NCBI GenBank assembly: GCA_904420525.1
Contig: CAJFVT010000132.1
Coordinates: 1 to 44,060, forward strand
From: an uncultured Clostridia bacterium
GTDB taxonomy: Bacteria > Bacillota > Clostridia > UBA1381
Length of the DNA stretch: 44,060 nt
Direction: 5' to 3'
In this document: piece after piece, positions 18,743 to 28,795 of the stretch
How positions within the stretch are numbered: the first letter of the stretch is position 1
Layout of the letters: each line of letters opens with the position of its first letter
Notes under the pieces: generated by a model
Told to the model about the DNA's origin: nothing
What the model saw: the letters and a program-made list of their open reading frames with translations, nothing else
Database searches by the model: none
Program-made: the position numbers and the translations under genes

Positions 18743-19273
18743 TCATTCTGTCTTACTTAAACTTTCCGAAGCAGATACAGTCTCTTTGTCATCATTATCC
18801 GTAACTGTTTCCATATCAATACTGTATTCAATATCATTTTTCTTTCCAATCATCTCACAGATCACATCAAGTATCTTTTGCTTAGTTATCTCACGTGCAT
18901 AAGCAGTTTTCTCGTCAGAAGCAGGCGCTTCCCTGCTCATTATCTCATTAAGAGCGTTGAGCTGCTTTTCCGCTATATCAAAAGCTCTGTTCTTAGTCTG
19001 CATCTCTTTAAGTGCATCCATCATGCTCATGCTTACCTTATCCGGATCATTCATATCAAAGAGCTTTTCCTGCAATTTTGAAAACTGATTGTCTATTACG
19101 TCATATATCTTGTCAGACATTTTATTATCCTCCATATCACGGGCGCATAGACATATGGTATTTTCATCTATCCAATGCGCCCTCCCTTTCTTTACAAGTC
19201 CTGAGGCACGCTTTGGATACGTGCTTCCTGCCGTTATTCCGTTTTCATCTATCACAGTAATGTTTTTTGCCAT
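18743..19273 (-). CDS. Hypothetical protein with N-terminal ITVIDENG..YPKRASGLVKKGRAHWIDENTICL domain (RRXRR-like) and coiled/helical C-terminus
   Basis: Intact ORF; MAKNIT start preferred (track start 19282). Confidence 0.6.
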   Translation of the reverse strand: MAKNITVIDENGITAGSTYPKRASGLVKKGRAHWIDENTICLCARDMEDNKMSDKIYDVIDNQFSKLQEKLFDMNDPDKVSMSMMDALKEMQTKNRAFDIAEKQLNALNEIMSREAPASDEKTAYAREITKQKILDVICEMIGKKNDIEYSIDMETVTDNDDKETVSASESLSKTE

Positions 19274-19388
19274 GGGTGTCATCCCCCCTGTAATAATTTA
19301 TTCTGTTTTTTGTTATGGGTGCCGTCCCCTCATATGTTTATTTTATCATATGCCATGCCAAATTGCAATACTTTTTTATTGTTTTATA

Positions 19389-19429
19389 AAAAAACAGCCG
19401 GAGCTTTTTCTCTATCCCGGCTGTATAAC
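19389..19429. terminator. Terminator downstream of DUF805 gene
   Basis: ACAGCCGG...CCCGGCTGT flanked by A-run. Confidence 0.6.
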
Positions 19430-19434
19430 TATTC

Positions 19435-19824
19435 TCATCTTCTTTTTTTATTTCTAAACTTCTTTTCACGCGGATCTCGTCCGTAATCGTTCGTCCCTCT
19501 GTCACCTCTGCCCAGAAAAAAGAAAAGAGAAACTACGGTACCTATTCCCGGAACAAGATTTAAAAGCACCCACCATCCTGTCCTGCCAAGATCATGCCAC
19601 CTTCTCGACATCACAGCCAATGCCGGGATGAATGTAAGAGCTGCATATATTATAACAGCATATGTAAGAACTGTATGTATCGTTCCTGTCTGATACGTCG
19701 CATGTAAAATCAATATAGCAAGTATTATTGCCGCATTAACGATAGTAAATCCCCAATATTCTCTGCGCGAAGCGCGTCCTCTGAATGCAGCGTATTTTCC
19801 CAGACATCTGAAATATGAAAGCAT
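19435..19824 (-). CDS. DUF805 family membrane protein
   Basis: YFRCLGKYAAFRGRASRREYWGF, SRRWHDLGRTGWWVLLNLVPGIG. Confidence 0.88.
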   Translation of the reverse strand: MLSYFRCLGKYAAFRGRASRREYWGFTIVNAAIILAILILHATYQTGTIHTVLTYAVIIYAALTFIPALAVMSRRWHDLGRTGWWVLLNLVPGIGTVVSLFFFLGRGDRGTNDYGRDPREKKFRNKKRR

Positions 19825-19974
19825 ATTTTTTATTTCCTTTCAAAATATTTTATCCTTATTTATTCTAATTATAACACCAAAAACATAGCGTGTCAACCAT
19901 AGTTTTCTCAGATCTCTCCATTATATGAATTTACGATCATCTATTCGATTATTTACAGGGAAGAGGAGCAGGGG

Positions 19975-20142
19975 TCATATGCTCATGACGGACATGACCC
20001 CTGCAGCCGCTATGCCGGCCGCTAAGATCGATACTCCTATCCCGGCAAGAACGCCTGAATTCTTGAAGCTGTATATTGAAAAAACTATACTTCTTATAAA
20101 AATACAAAGCAGCGCCAAAAAATAAATAACAGTCAGATACAT
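19975..20142 (-). CDS. 55-aa small two-TM protein, fourth gene of ger operon (Ger D-subunit-like)
   Basis: MYLTVIYFLALLCIFIRSIVFSIYSFKNSGVLAGIGVSILAAGIAAAGVMSVMSI*; CGGAG RBS; starts 13 nt after the gerC stop. Confidence 0.65.
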   Translation of the reverse strand: MYLTVIYFLALLCIFIRSIVFSIYSFKNSGVLAGIGVSILAAGIAAAGVMSVMSI

Positions 20143-20155
20143 ATTTTTTCTCCGA

Positions 20156-21430
20156 TCAATTATAATAAGTCATTCCAGTCCTTTTCATCTTTATTTCAGT
20201 GTGGATATCAAACTGCCAGTCCTCGGCTTTGAAATTCTCACAATACTTTTCATACTCTTCTATAGTAAGAAATTTACTTTTTAATTTTCCTCTTATTCCT
20301 AATGGATCAACACCCATTTCATTATACACAGTACTTACAAAACTTTCAGCTCTCTCATCTGTCATTTCTGATATTATCTTTTCTATTTGATCAATAGAAT
20401 GTTCAGCACTGTATTTTTCTGAAACTGACTGCAGCTCACATATAAGTCTTACATATATATCGATTTTTTTATTTTCAATATCTATCTTATATATAGGCTT
20501 CGTTCTTTCTTCGAGCTTGACAGTGATCGGTATCTCAGGCGTACTGTCAGCATAATACGTTACATAATCATCACGGAATTTTCCTACGAGTATATTATAC
20601 ACCTCAGCCTCAGTACTGCCCATTTTTCCCACAAATTTATCTCTTTTGAAAATAGCTATTCCCATCGCTTCACTTTTATTTGTTATAGTTACTCCTGCCT
20701 GACCCGCAAGCTTATCATTAGTACCGCTTTCAAATCCCCCTTCATTTTTGACTGCTTCCTCCTGGCTCTCATTTGTTATGCTTTCGTTTCCTCCGCTTTC
20801 ACCTGAGCTTTCGTTTGTTGCTTCAGACTTCTCCTCTGCCTTTGCTACTCCTGCAAGAGGAAGTATACAATCCTCATTTTCAGATGCGCACGCAAAATAA
20901 AAATCAAGAGCTGTATTCTTTGGTATACTGCTTTCATTATTGTTTTCATACGTCAGCTGATAATATTTAGATGGATTGAGTTCTATGGTTGGTTTTACCT
21001 CCTCAAGATATTCACCGACATTTTCCGCTACAGCTATATATACCCCCGGACGTATTTCATCATTTCTTGACAATGTGTCATTTATACCATTCAAGCCATC
21101 CGCTGCTACCTCCTCTGAAACAACGATCAGTTTTGCATGGGACATTGAAAAGTTTTTTGATACTATTGAATTTGCATTATTGACTGCGGAATATATAGTA
21201 GGCGCTTCCACTGTCATATTCTCAACGATATCTCCGCCGGATCCGCCTTCCTCAGATGATCCGCCGCTTATTTTAGTTGGATTTGCAAACTGTATAGTGT
21301 AAAGATATCCGGATTCAGCCTTATCTATCCCAAGCGCGGTAACATACGCTATGTCATTTGGTTCCTCGCCTACGCATGACGTCAGCAGCAGCATAAGCGG
21401 CATAAGAATTAAAAGTCCAAGTTTCTTCAT
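20156..21430 (-). CDS. gerC: Ger(x)C family spore germination lipoprotein
   Basis: LLTSCVGEEPNDIAYVTALGIDKAESGYLYTIQFANP lipobox and GerC N-terminus; C-terminal Ger(x)C domain. Confidence 0.9.
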   Translation of the reverse strand: MKKLGLLILMPLMLLLTSCVGEEPNDIAYVTALGIDKAESGYLYTIQFANPTKISGGSSEEGGSGGDIVENMTVEAPTIYSAVNNANSIVSKNFSMSHAKLIVVSEEVAADGLNGINDTLSRNDEIRPGVYIAVAENVGEYLEEVKPTIELNPSKYYQLTYENNNESSIPKNTALDFYFACASENEDCILPLAGVAKAEEKSEATNESSGESGGNESITNESQEEAVKNEGGFESGTNDKLAGQAGVTITNKSEAMGIAIFKRDKFVGKMGSTEAEVYNILVGKFRDDYVTYYADSTPEIPITVKLEERTKPIYKIDIENKKIDIYVRLICELQSVSEKYSAEHSIDQIEKIISEMTDERAESFVSTVYNEMGVDPLGIRGKLKSKFLTIEEYEKYCENFKAEDWQFDIHTEIKMKRTGMTYYN

Positions 21431-21462
21431 ATTATATACAGCCTTTCATCTTAAGCTAAAAA

Positions 21463-21478
21463 TGTTTCACGTGAAACA
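21463..21478. promoter_or_regulatory. parS: parS site (perfect palindrome)
   Basis: TGTTTCACGTGAAACA, exact consensus ParB site. Confidence 0.95.
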
Positions 21479-21480
21479 TT

Positions 21481-22551
21481 CTATTTTCTATTTCTGTTTC
21501 TTTTTTTAATTCTGTGAAACAGTCCGACAGCAAGAGGAAGTAAAAATACGGGGATATACATCCACCTTGTTATGGTCATCTCCCACTCGGTAGTAACACT
21601 TAAAGATCTGGGGAATACAGCTGCTCCTATAAGTATCACTGCAATAGCTGCAATATTTATCTTTGCAGAGCTTATTTTAAAGCTTGTCTCCCATACCTCA
21701 GTCAACACGGCAAGATACACTGAACCATAAAGCAATATAGATATCGTCCATATAAACTGAAATACAGCTTCAAATCTTGAAAAGAAATTACTCAAATATA
21801 TCATTCTCTCAAGCTGATAAACAGGTACAAGAAAATTTTCCGATGCGGGATACGCATACGACAATGTGTAAGCCGCAGTAATACAAAATGCACACAATCC
21901 TCCTATTATGATCGATTTTGTTCCGGTTTTCTTATAATTATCTATTGACTTCGTATGCGATATCAGCATATTCAGAAGCAGGATATCCGAAAATATCGAT
22001 AAACCCGATATTCCTTCAATAAACAGCTTAAAAGGACCCTTTCCAAAAATAGGGAATATAAGCTCAATATTATATTTTGGTATAAGCAGCAGCAAAAATA
22101 TAACGAACACTATCCCCGCTATTGGTATAAATATCTCATGCACGCGTCCTATAGCCTCTATCCCGCACATTGCTCCCAAAATAAGCGCCGCAATAAATAT
22201 AACACCTATGATCTCCTCCGGAGTATTCTGCAAAAGCACAAGCTTTATTATTTCCGGAAATACGCGGATAAGACTTACCACATTTGCGGACATCACAATA
22301 AACAATATGACACCAACAATAACTCTCAGGCATGTTCCTCCGACTTCAGCCGCAGCATCTATAATATTTCTATCTGTATTGTATATAAGCCTTATGGCTC
22401 CGAACAATAAAACAGCAAGAGCTGTACAGTAAAGCAAATTTATCCATGCGGCATTGCCGCACATGAGGATAAGCACACGCGGATACGTAAGAAGCATTTT
22501 TACCGCGATGGCATTTACTGATATTGTTGTAAGCTGCTTTTGTGTAAGCAT
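21481..22551 (-). CDS. gerB: GerAB/ArcD/ProY family spore germination permease
   Basis: ~10 TM; LTQKQLTTISVNAIAVKMLLTYPRVL N-terminus; between gerA and gerC. Confidence 0.9.
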   Translation of the reverse strand: MLTQKQLTTISVNAIAVKMLLTYPRVLILMCGNAAWINLLYCTALAVLLFGAIRLIYNTDRNIIDAAAEVGGTCLRVIVGVILFIVMSANVVSLIRVFPEIIKLVLLQNTPEEIIGVIFIAALILGAMCGIEAIGRVHEIFIPIAGIVFVIFLLLLIPKYNIELIFPIFGKGPFKLFIEGISGLSIFSDILLLNMLISHTKSIDNYKKTGTKSIIIGGLCAFCITAAYTLSYAYPASENFLVPVYQLERMIYLSNFFSRFEAVFQFIWTISILLYGSVYLAVLTEVWETSFKISSAKINIAAIAVILIGAAVFPRSLSVTTEWEMTITRWMYIPVFLLPLAVGLFHRIKKRNRNRK

Positions 22552-22588
22552 AGCATTCCTCCGTTATGTCTCAGCAAACATATTTGTT

Positions 22589-24211
22589 TTATTTGTGCCT
22601 CCTGTTTCTCAGAAACCACCTCCTGCTTATAGCAGGCTCTATAATCTTATCCTCAGTTTTAAGATAATCCGGACGCTTTTCCTTTTGCCAAACACTGTTC
22701 ATCATGATAGCCGATTCCATTGATCTGTTTCTGATATGCAGCGATGGTGATAAAAACGGTACTCCAAAGCTCTTTATCGAGCCAAGATATAAACTATATA
22801 ATACTATGCCTACAGCTATACCGTAGAAGCCCATAAACGCCGCTAAAAATATAAACATCAGCCTCAAGACTCTGTATGTCCATCCGAGTGTATAATCAGC
22901 AGTTGAAAATGAACCTATACCTGTTATAGCTATCACTATTATCATTATCGGACTTACTATCTTAGCGCTGACAGCCGCCTGTCCCAAAATGAGACCTCCG
23001 ACTATTCCTAATGTAGAACCTATGGGCGAAGGCATCCGTATGCCGGCCTCACGTATAAGCTCAAATGATATATCCATTAAAAGCAGCTCTATAAGACTAG
23101 GGAAGGGAACATTTTCCCGGGCGGCGCTTATAGAGTAGAGAAGATATGTCGGTATTATCTCATGATGGAACTGTGTTATCGCGAGATAGAGCGCGGGAAG
23201 CAGAAGTGAGAGGAACATCCCGGTAAGCCTTATCAATCTTGACATTACAGCGAACGGCACACTCAGATATTCATCAGAAACAACATGCATAAGCTCAAAT
23301 GCATTTGACGGAAGGATAAGAGAACGCGGTGAACCGTTCAAAATGGCTACACATCTTCCTTCCGTTAAGGCACGCGCGGCTCTGTCAGGACGCTCCGTAG
23401 ATATTATCTGCGGTGTTATAAGATTAGATTTGTCAGAGATAAACATCTGCAGCTCCTCAATACTTATAACATAATCAACAGAAATATTGTCTATTCGCCT
23501 TTTTACTTCACTTACAAGCTTTTTGTTCGCAACACCGTCTATATATAAAAGGACCCCCCTTGTTCTTGACACCTTCCCGACCGTTATTGCCAGGGCCACC
23601 AGTCTTTCGGTCTTTACTATTTTTCTCACAAGAGCAGTATTTGTTCTAAGCATTTCTGAAAATGCCTCCTGCGGACCATAGATAGACTGTTCATTATCAG
23701 GCTTTCCTATAGTTCTGTGCTCCCAGCCTCTGACGTCAAACAAAAAAGCTTCACTTACACCTTCCACAAATAAAGCGCACGAACCAAAATTGATGTCATC
23801 CGCTATAATATCAAGATCATTTGATTTGCGCATCTGCGCATGAGTAGTAAATCTCTCCGATATTTCAGCTTCCGCCTCGTCTTCCTTTATATAGGGAAGC
23901 TCCATTAAAGACTTAATAATATTATCGTCAACATAAGCGGTCGTTACCATTCCCTCAATAAAAACGACAAACGCGCGTCGGTCGCCTTTCATGATTATGC
24001 TTCTGATCACTATATCATTATTATCCGGAACTCTATACCTCTTTTTCATGTACGAATAATTATCGTCATAGCTTTCACTCACATATTCCTTTTTGATTTT
24101 TTTCTCTTCACGCACATCAAACTCTATATCATTATATTCATTTACTTCAAATTCTTCCGGTTCACTTTTCGGTGAATACACAAATGCCTTTTTTAATATA
24201 TCCTTAATCAT
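22589..24211 (-). CDS. gerA: Spore germination protein GerA family
   Basis: RAFVVFIEGMV, LYIDGVANKKLVSEVKRRID, EEL..FISDKSNLITPQIISTERPDRAARALTEGRCVAILNGSPRSLILPS. Confidence 0.93.
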   Translation of the reverse strand: MIKDILKKAFVYSPKSEPEEFEVNEYNDIEFDVREEKKIKKEYVSESYDDNYSYMKKRYRVPDNNDIVIRSIIMKGDRRAFVVFIEGMVTTAYVDDNIIKSLMELPYIKEDEAEAEISERFTTHAQMRKSNDLDIIADDINFGSCALFVEGVSEAFLFDVRGWEHRTIGKPDNEQSIYGPQEAFSEMLRTNTALVRKIVKTERLVALAITVGKVSRTRGVLLYIDGVANKKLVSEVKRRIDNISVDYVISIEELQMFISDKSNLITPQIISTERPDRAARALTEGRCVAILNGSPRSLILPSNAFELMHVVSDEYLSVPFAVMSRLIRLTGMFLSLLLPALYLAITQFHHEIIPTYLLYSISAARENVPFPSLIELLLMDISFELIREAGIRMPSPIGSTLGIVGGLILGQAAVSAKIVSPIMIIVIAITGIGSFSTADYTLGWTYRVLRLMFIFLAAFMGFYGIAVGIVLYSLYLGSIKSFGVPFLSPSLHIRNRSMESAIMMNSVWQKEKRPDYLKTEDKIIEPAISRRWFLRNRRHK

Positions 24212-24358
24212 CTATTTCACCCTTTCCATCCTTATTTATAAATCAATAAACGTTTTAGATCAAAATGTAAACGTTACTTGTCATAAATCATGTTTCTAAT
24301 GAATATATTATTTACTGTATTTTGTTTTTTAATTATTAATTTTAAAAAAATTTAAAAA

Positions 24359-24374
24359 TGTTTCACGTGAAACA
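24359..24374. promoter_or_regulatory. parS: parS site (perfect palindrome)
   Basis: TGTTTCACGTGAAACA upstream of parA. Confidence 0.95.
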
Positions 24375-24457
24375 TTTACAAATAGAAAATTTGTGATATA
24401 ATAGAATATAGTGATCGGGTTCACTGCTACTATTATGAAAGGTATTATTAATAAGGG

Positions 24458-25222
24458 ATGGGAAAAATAATTGCTGTTACAAATCAGAAGGGCGGAGTAG
24501 GTAAGACTACTACTTCAGTAAATCTTTCCTCATGTCTTGCTTATGAGGGAAAGCGTACGCTGCTTGTGGACTGTGATCCGCAGAGCAACAGTACAAGCGG
24601 TCTTGGCTATGAACGCGGAGATTATTCACTTTCCATATATGACTGTCTTATTTCTCCCGAAAGGACAAGCGATGCGATAATAAAAACAAAATACGTGGAT
24701 CTATATCTGCTTCCATCATCATCAGATCTTTCAGCCGCTGAAATAGAGCTTGCGTTTGAAGACAACCGAGAGGGCTTTTTAAAAAATGCCCTAAAAACAG
24801 TTCGTGATAAATTTGACTACATAATAATAGACGCACCTCCGGCTCTTGGAATGATCACTATAAATATCATGACTGCCTGTGACAGTGTTCTTATACCGAT
24901 ACAATGCGAATATTATGCACTTGAGGGTCTGTCGCAGCTTATCAGTACCATACGGAAAATCAAAAAAAGCTATAATAGGAATATAGAAATAGAAGGCGTA
25001 CTCGGTACCATGTATGATGGACGAACAAACCTGTCTATCCAGGTCCTCGATGAAGTAAAAAAATACTTTCCTGATCTGGTATATAAATCTATCATTCCGA
25101 GAAATGTGAGGCTCTCGGAGGCACCCAGCTTTGGGGAACCAATAATAAAATATGACAGGACCTCAAAAGGCGCTGACGCTTATATAAGTCTTGCAAAAGA
25201 GATAATAAGTAAAAACTCGTAA
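24458..25222 (+). CDS. parA: Chromosome partitioning ATPase ParA/Soj
   Basis: GKIIAVTNQKGGVGKTTTSVNLSSCLA deviant Walker A. Confidence 0.96.
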   Translation: MGKIIAVTNQKGGVGKTTTSVNLSSCLAYEGKRTLLVDCDPQSNSTSGLGYERGDYSLSIYDCLISPERTSDAIIKTKYVDLYLLPSSSDLSAAEIELAFEDNREGFLKNALKTVRDKFDYIIIDAPPALGMITINIMTACDSVLIPIQCEYYALEGLSQLISTIRKIKKSYNRNIEIEGVLGTMYDGRTNLSIQVLDEVKKYFPDLVYKSIIPRNVRLSEAPSFGEPIIKYDRTSKGADAYISLAKEIISKNS

Positions 25223-25267
25223 ATAAATATAAATTAAAATAATATTTGCTTTTAAGGGGGTGATCAA

Positions 25268-26116
25268 ATGCAGAAAATGGGTCTTGGGAGAGGGCTTAAT
25301 TCTCTCTTTGACGAAAAACCATCTGAAGAGGAATACGACAATATAGTCAATCTAAGGATCAATCTTATAGAACCAAATAAAAATCAGCCCAGAAAGAAAT
25401 TTGATAAGGAAAAGCTTGAAACTCTTGCCGAATCGATAAAAGAAAACGGACTGATACAACCTATAATCGTTGTTAAAAACAATGATATGTACAGAATAGT
25501 TGCCGGAGAACGCAGATGGAGAGCAGCAAAAAAAGCAGGTCTTTCCGAAATACCGGCCGTTGTTCGGGACTATACAGAGCAGGAAATAGCTCAGATAGCT
25601 CTTATAGAAAATCTTCAGCGCGAAAATCTTAATCCGATAGAAGAAGCAATGGGCTATAAAACTCTTATAGATAAATTCAATATGACACAGGAGGCTGTTA
25701 GCAGCAGTCTAGGAAAATCACGAAGCTCTATAGCAAATTCCATAAGACTTTTATCTCTTGATGAGCCTGTCCAGGCAAAGCTCATAACAGGTGAGATATC
25801 AAGCGGTCATGCCCGCGCTCTTCTGTCTGTCGAAGATACTGAATTAAGACTTAAGCTGCTTGAAAGCATTCTGGAAAAAGGATTAAATGTACGTCAGACC
25901 GAAGCTCTCGCAAAGCACCTGCAAAGCACGGCTCCTAAAAAAAAGAAGCCGATTATTGACGAACAGCTCGTAGCTGAAATAGAAGCCACCGAAAACCGTC
26001 TTTCTTCACATTTCGGCACAAAAGTAAAGCTGGTCCATAATGAAAAGCATGGAAGGATCGAGATCGAATATTTCGGTAATGACGACCTTGAAAGAATATT
26101 GCAAATGCTTATGTAA
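25268..26116 (+). CDS. parB: Chromosome partitioning protein ParB/Spo0J
   Basis: GLGRGLNSLF, IVAGERRWRAAKKAGL, ALIENLQRENLNPIEEA. Confidence 0.96.
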   Translation: MQKMGLGRGLNSLFDEKPSEEEYDNIVNLRINLIEPNKNQPRKKFDKEKLETLAESIKENGLIQPIIVVKNNDMYRIVAGERRWRAAKKAGLSEIPAVVRDYTEQEIAQIALIENLQRENLNPIEEAMGYKTLIDKFNMTQEAVSSSLGKSRSSIANSIRLLSLDEPVQAKLITGEISSGHARALLSVEDTELRLKLLESILEKGLNVRQTEALAKHLQSTAPKKKKPIIDEQLVAEIEATENRLSSHFGTKVKLVHNEKHGRIEIEYFGNDDLERILQMLM

Positions 26117-26150
26117 TACATACAAATAAACTGCGGAAAGGTACGATACA

Positions 26151-26630
26151 ATGGAACAAATCTACTTAATTATTACAGCCGTTCTGGTAGTCCTCGTTAT
26201 TATATCTATAATAATAGGTATAAATAACAGCTCGAAAATCAATTCTATACTTGATTATTCGGAGGACGGCGATTTGGTTGAAAATTTGGATAAATATTAC
26301 AACAATATACGTGAACTGCAGAAAAAGCTCAAGATGAGTCAGCCTGTAAATATGTCTGAAAGAATATCAGGCTGTGAAGCTAAAAATAATCTGTCACTTT
26401 CGAAGATAGGCATATATCACTTTGACGCATTTGATGATGTAAAAGGGAACCAAAGCTTCGCTCTCGCGGTTCTGAACCAGTATAATGATGGATTTATCAT
26501 AACCTCACTTTACGGAAATACTTCATCAAACACATATGTCCGCTCGATAAAAGAGGGCAAGGCTGAGATCAAGCTGCTTGATGAGGAACAGGAGGCGCTT
26601 TCTAAGGCAATGGCGTCTAATATAAATTAA
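26151..26630 (+). CDS. DUF4446 family protein
   Basis: N-terminal TM, YDAFDDVKGNQSFALAVLN-type core (HFDAFDDVKGNQSFALAVLNQYNDGFIITSLYGN); downstream of parB. Confidence 0.85.
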   Translation: MEQIYLIITAVLVVLVIISIIIGINNSSKINSILDYSEDGDLVENLDKYYNNIRELQKKLKMSQPVNMSERISGCEAKNNLSLSKIGIYHFDAFDDVKGNQSFALAVLNQYNDGFIITSLYGNTSSNTYVRSIKEGKAEIKLLDEEQEALSKAMASNIN

Positions 26631-26647
26631 AAGGCAGGTCAATAACT

Positions 26648-27097
26648 ATGAGCAAAAATAATAAACAAAACAATTCAATGTTCATCTATACAGCTCTGAT
26701 ATTTGTTGTGGCTCTGATATTCATTATACTTGCCTTTTTTGGTCAGACAAATCTTTCAAATCTGCGCAGAGAAACTGAGGATATATCCTCAGCTGATCCG
26801 GTCCAGACCGAATCGGCAGCGGAGGCTGTTAGCACGGCACAGCCAACACCGGCGTCAAATGAAGAGCTAGCCATAATGGCAAATACGCTGTCCGGTCTCA
26901 GGGTAGAAAACGAAAATTTAAAAGGCAAAATAAATGTATATGATTCTCTGCTTGCGGCAAACGGATATATATCAGTAGGCAGCATCGATGAAGCCGAGAA
27001 TATATTAAATACAATAAACAGAAACAGTCTAAATGATGATCAAAAAATACTATTTGATCAGATCATAAATATAATAAACGAAGGAAAGGAACAGTAA
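26648..27097 (+). CDS. Single-pass membrane hypothetical protein
   Basis: N-terminal TM; intact ORF packed between DUF4446 and serS. Confidence 0.65.
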   Translation: MSKNNKQNNSMFIYTALIFVVALIFIILAFFGQTNLSNLRRETEDISSADPVQTESAAEAVSTAQPTPASNEELAIMANTLSGLRVENENLKGKINVYDSLLAANGYISVGSIDEAENILNTINRNSLNDDQKILFDQIINIINEGKEQ

Positions 27098-27098
27098 T

Positions 27099-28364
27099 AT
27101 GTTAGACATCAAAATTTTAAGAAACGATCCGGACAGAATAAGGGAGGCTCTCAAAAAAAGATGCAATGATCTTGATATAACACCGGCTATAGATCTGGAC
27201 AAGCAAAGACGCGAGATCCTGACTGAGGTTGAAAAGAAAAAAGCGACTCAAAATGAGATAAGCAAGAAAATACCCACAATGAAAAAGAACGGTGAGGACA
27301 CATCTTCTATCTTTAAAGAAATGAAGGAGCTTTCAAATGAAATAAAAGCTGACGATGATAAGGTCAGAGAAATAGACGCGCAGCTCCGTGATTTCATGCT
27401 GAGGATCCCTAATATCCCAAGCGATGACTGTCCTGTAGGCAAGGACGATACTGAAAACAGAGAGATGAGAAAAAACGGAACTCCGAGAGAATTCAGCTTT
27501 GAACCTAAAGCACATTGGGACATCGGAACAAATCTTGATATACTTGACTTTGAAAGAGGCACAAAGATCGCCGGAACAAGGTTTACCGTTTACAAGGGAC
27601 TAGGGGCAAGACTTGAGCGCGCAGTTATTCAATATTTTCTAAATACACATACAAGCAGAGGCTATACGGAAATATTCCCGCCGTACATGGTAAACCGTGA
27701 GTCTATGACGGGTACAGGTCAGCTTCCTAAATTTGAAGAGGATGCTTTTAAAGTGGTGAACAACGGATTTTTCCTTATCCCTACTGCCGAAGTTCCTGTA
27801 ACCAACCTTCACAGAGATGAGATACTTGACGGATCAAAGCTTCCTATAAAATATTGCGCATATTCTGCATGCTTCAGAGCCGAGGCAGGAAGCGCCGGCC
27901 GTGACACAAGGGGCATTATAAGACAGCATCAGTTCAATAAGGTCGAAATGGTCAAGTTTGTAAAGCCTCAGGACAGCTATAACGAGCTTGAGCTTCTCAC
28001 AAATGATGCGGAAATACTGCTTCAGGGGCTTGGTCTCCCTTACAGAGTCGTATGTCTCTCAACAGGTGACCTCGGATTTTCATCGGCAAAAACATATGAT
28101 GTAGAGGTATGGATGCCTTCATATAACAGATATGTCGAGATCTCATCATGCTCAAACTTTGAGGATTATCAGGCACGCCGTGCGAACATAAGATATAAGG
28201 AAACGCCTAAGGACAAGGCTCAGTTCGTTCACACCCTTAACGGATCAGGTCTTGCGGTAGGAAGAACAGTGGCCGCTATACTTGAAAATTATCAGAATGA
28301 GGATGGAACGGTAACTGTTCCTGAAGTACTCGTTAAATATATGGATACAGATATTATTCGGTAA
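27099..28364 (+). CDS. serS: Seryl-tRNA synthetase
   Basis: [74 protein letters not shown]. Confidence 0.97.
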   Translation: MLDIKILRNDPDRIREALKKRCNDLDITPAIDLDKQRREILTEVEKKKATQNEISKKIPTMKKNGEDTSSIFKEMKELSNEIKADDDKVREIDAQLRDFMLRIPNIPSDDCPVGKDDTENREMRKNGTPREFSFEPKAHWDIGTNLDILDFERGTKIAGTRFTVYKGLGARLERAVIQYFLNTHTSRGYTEIFPPYMVNRESMTGTGQLPKFEEDAFKVVNNGFFLIPTAEVPVTNLHRDEILDGSKLPIKYCAYSACFRAEAGSAGRDTRGIIRQHQFNKVEMVKFVKPQDSYNELELLTNDAEILLQGLGLPYRVVCLSTGDLGFSSAKTYDVEVWMPSYNRYVEISSCSNFEDYQARRANIRYKETPKDKAQFVHTLNGSGLAVGRTVAAILENYQNEDGTVTVPEVLVKYMDTDIIR

Positions 28365-28380
28365 TAATATAAAATAGCGG

Positions 28381-28415
28381 GCTGTCGCGTTAAGAACTGC
28401 GTGGGAACGGCTCGC
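28381..28415. repeat. Dispersed short repeat, copy 2 (copy 1 at 16447-16480)
   Basis: GCTGTCGCGTTAAGAACTGCGTGGGAACGGCTCGC vs GCTGTCGCGTTAAGAACCGCATAGGACTGCTCGC. Confidence 0.7.
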
Positions 28416-28532
28416 ATATGATATAATCCCCTTAGATCAGAAACATGAAATAACAAAAGTATTTCAATCTACTCTAAGGGGTTTTTTCTATGCAAATTTA
28501 TAAATATATTGATTATAAACAAAAATTGCAGG

Positions 28533-28664
28533 AGATATAAAGGAAGCGACACTGAGCGAAATAAGGTTAGAAATGAAATACATGGCTGTAAAAATATCCA
28601 CTGCTACAATTATGACAGATATCAAGAGCGGCTCAATTGTATAACGCCGATGGAGTATCATTAG
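28533..28664 (+). pseudogene. Decayed C-terminus of IS3-family (OrfB) transposase
   Basis: Frame reads ...NEIHGCKNIHCYNYDRYQERLNCITPMEYH*, matching the YIxYYNxxRxQxxLxGxTPxEYR end of IS3 transposases. Confidence 0.6.
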
Positions 28665-28692
28665 TATTTAAAAAGGGCAGCATAATATACAA

Positions 28693-28735
28693 ATACCGTG
28701 CCTGAAAATCAGACACGGTATATAAAAATTTTTTT
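28693..28735. terminator. Terminator-like hairpin
   Basis: ATACCGTG...CACGGTAT then A/T-run. Confidence 0.5.
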
Positions 28736-28795
28736 AACTGTCTACTTGACAGGGCGCATGGTTCAATCTGTAATAAAAGCGACAGCTTTTTTGCA

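Noticed and set aside
28779-28786. GCGACAGC as an inverted terminal repeat partner of GCTGTCGC at 28381
   Set aside because: This copy sits inside an AAAAGC-GACA-GCTTTT hairpin that looks like the rho terminator, so the match may be coincidental; 8 bp alone is insufficient.
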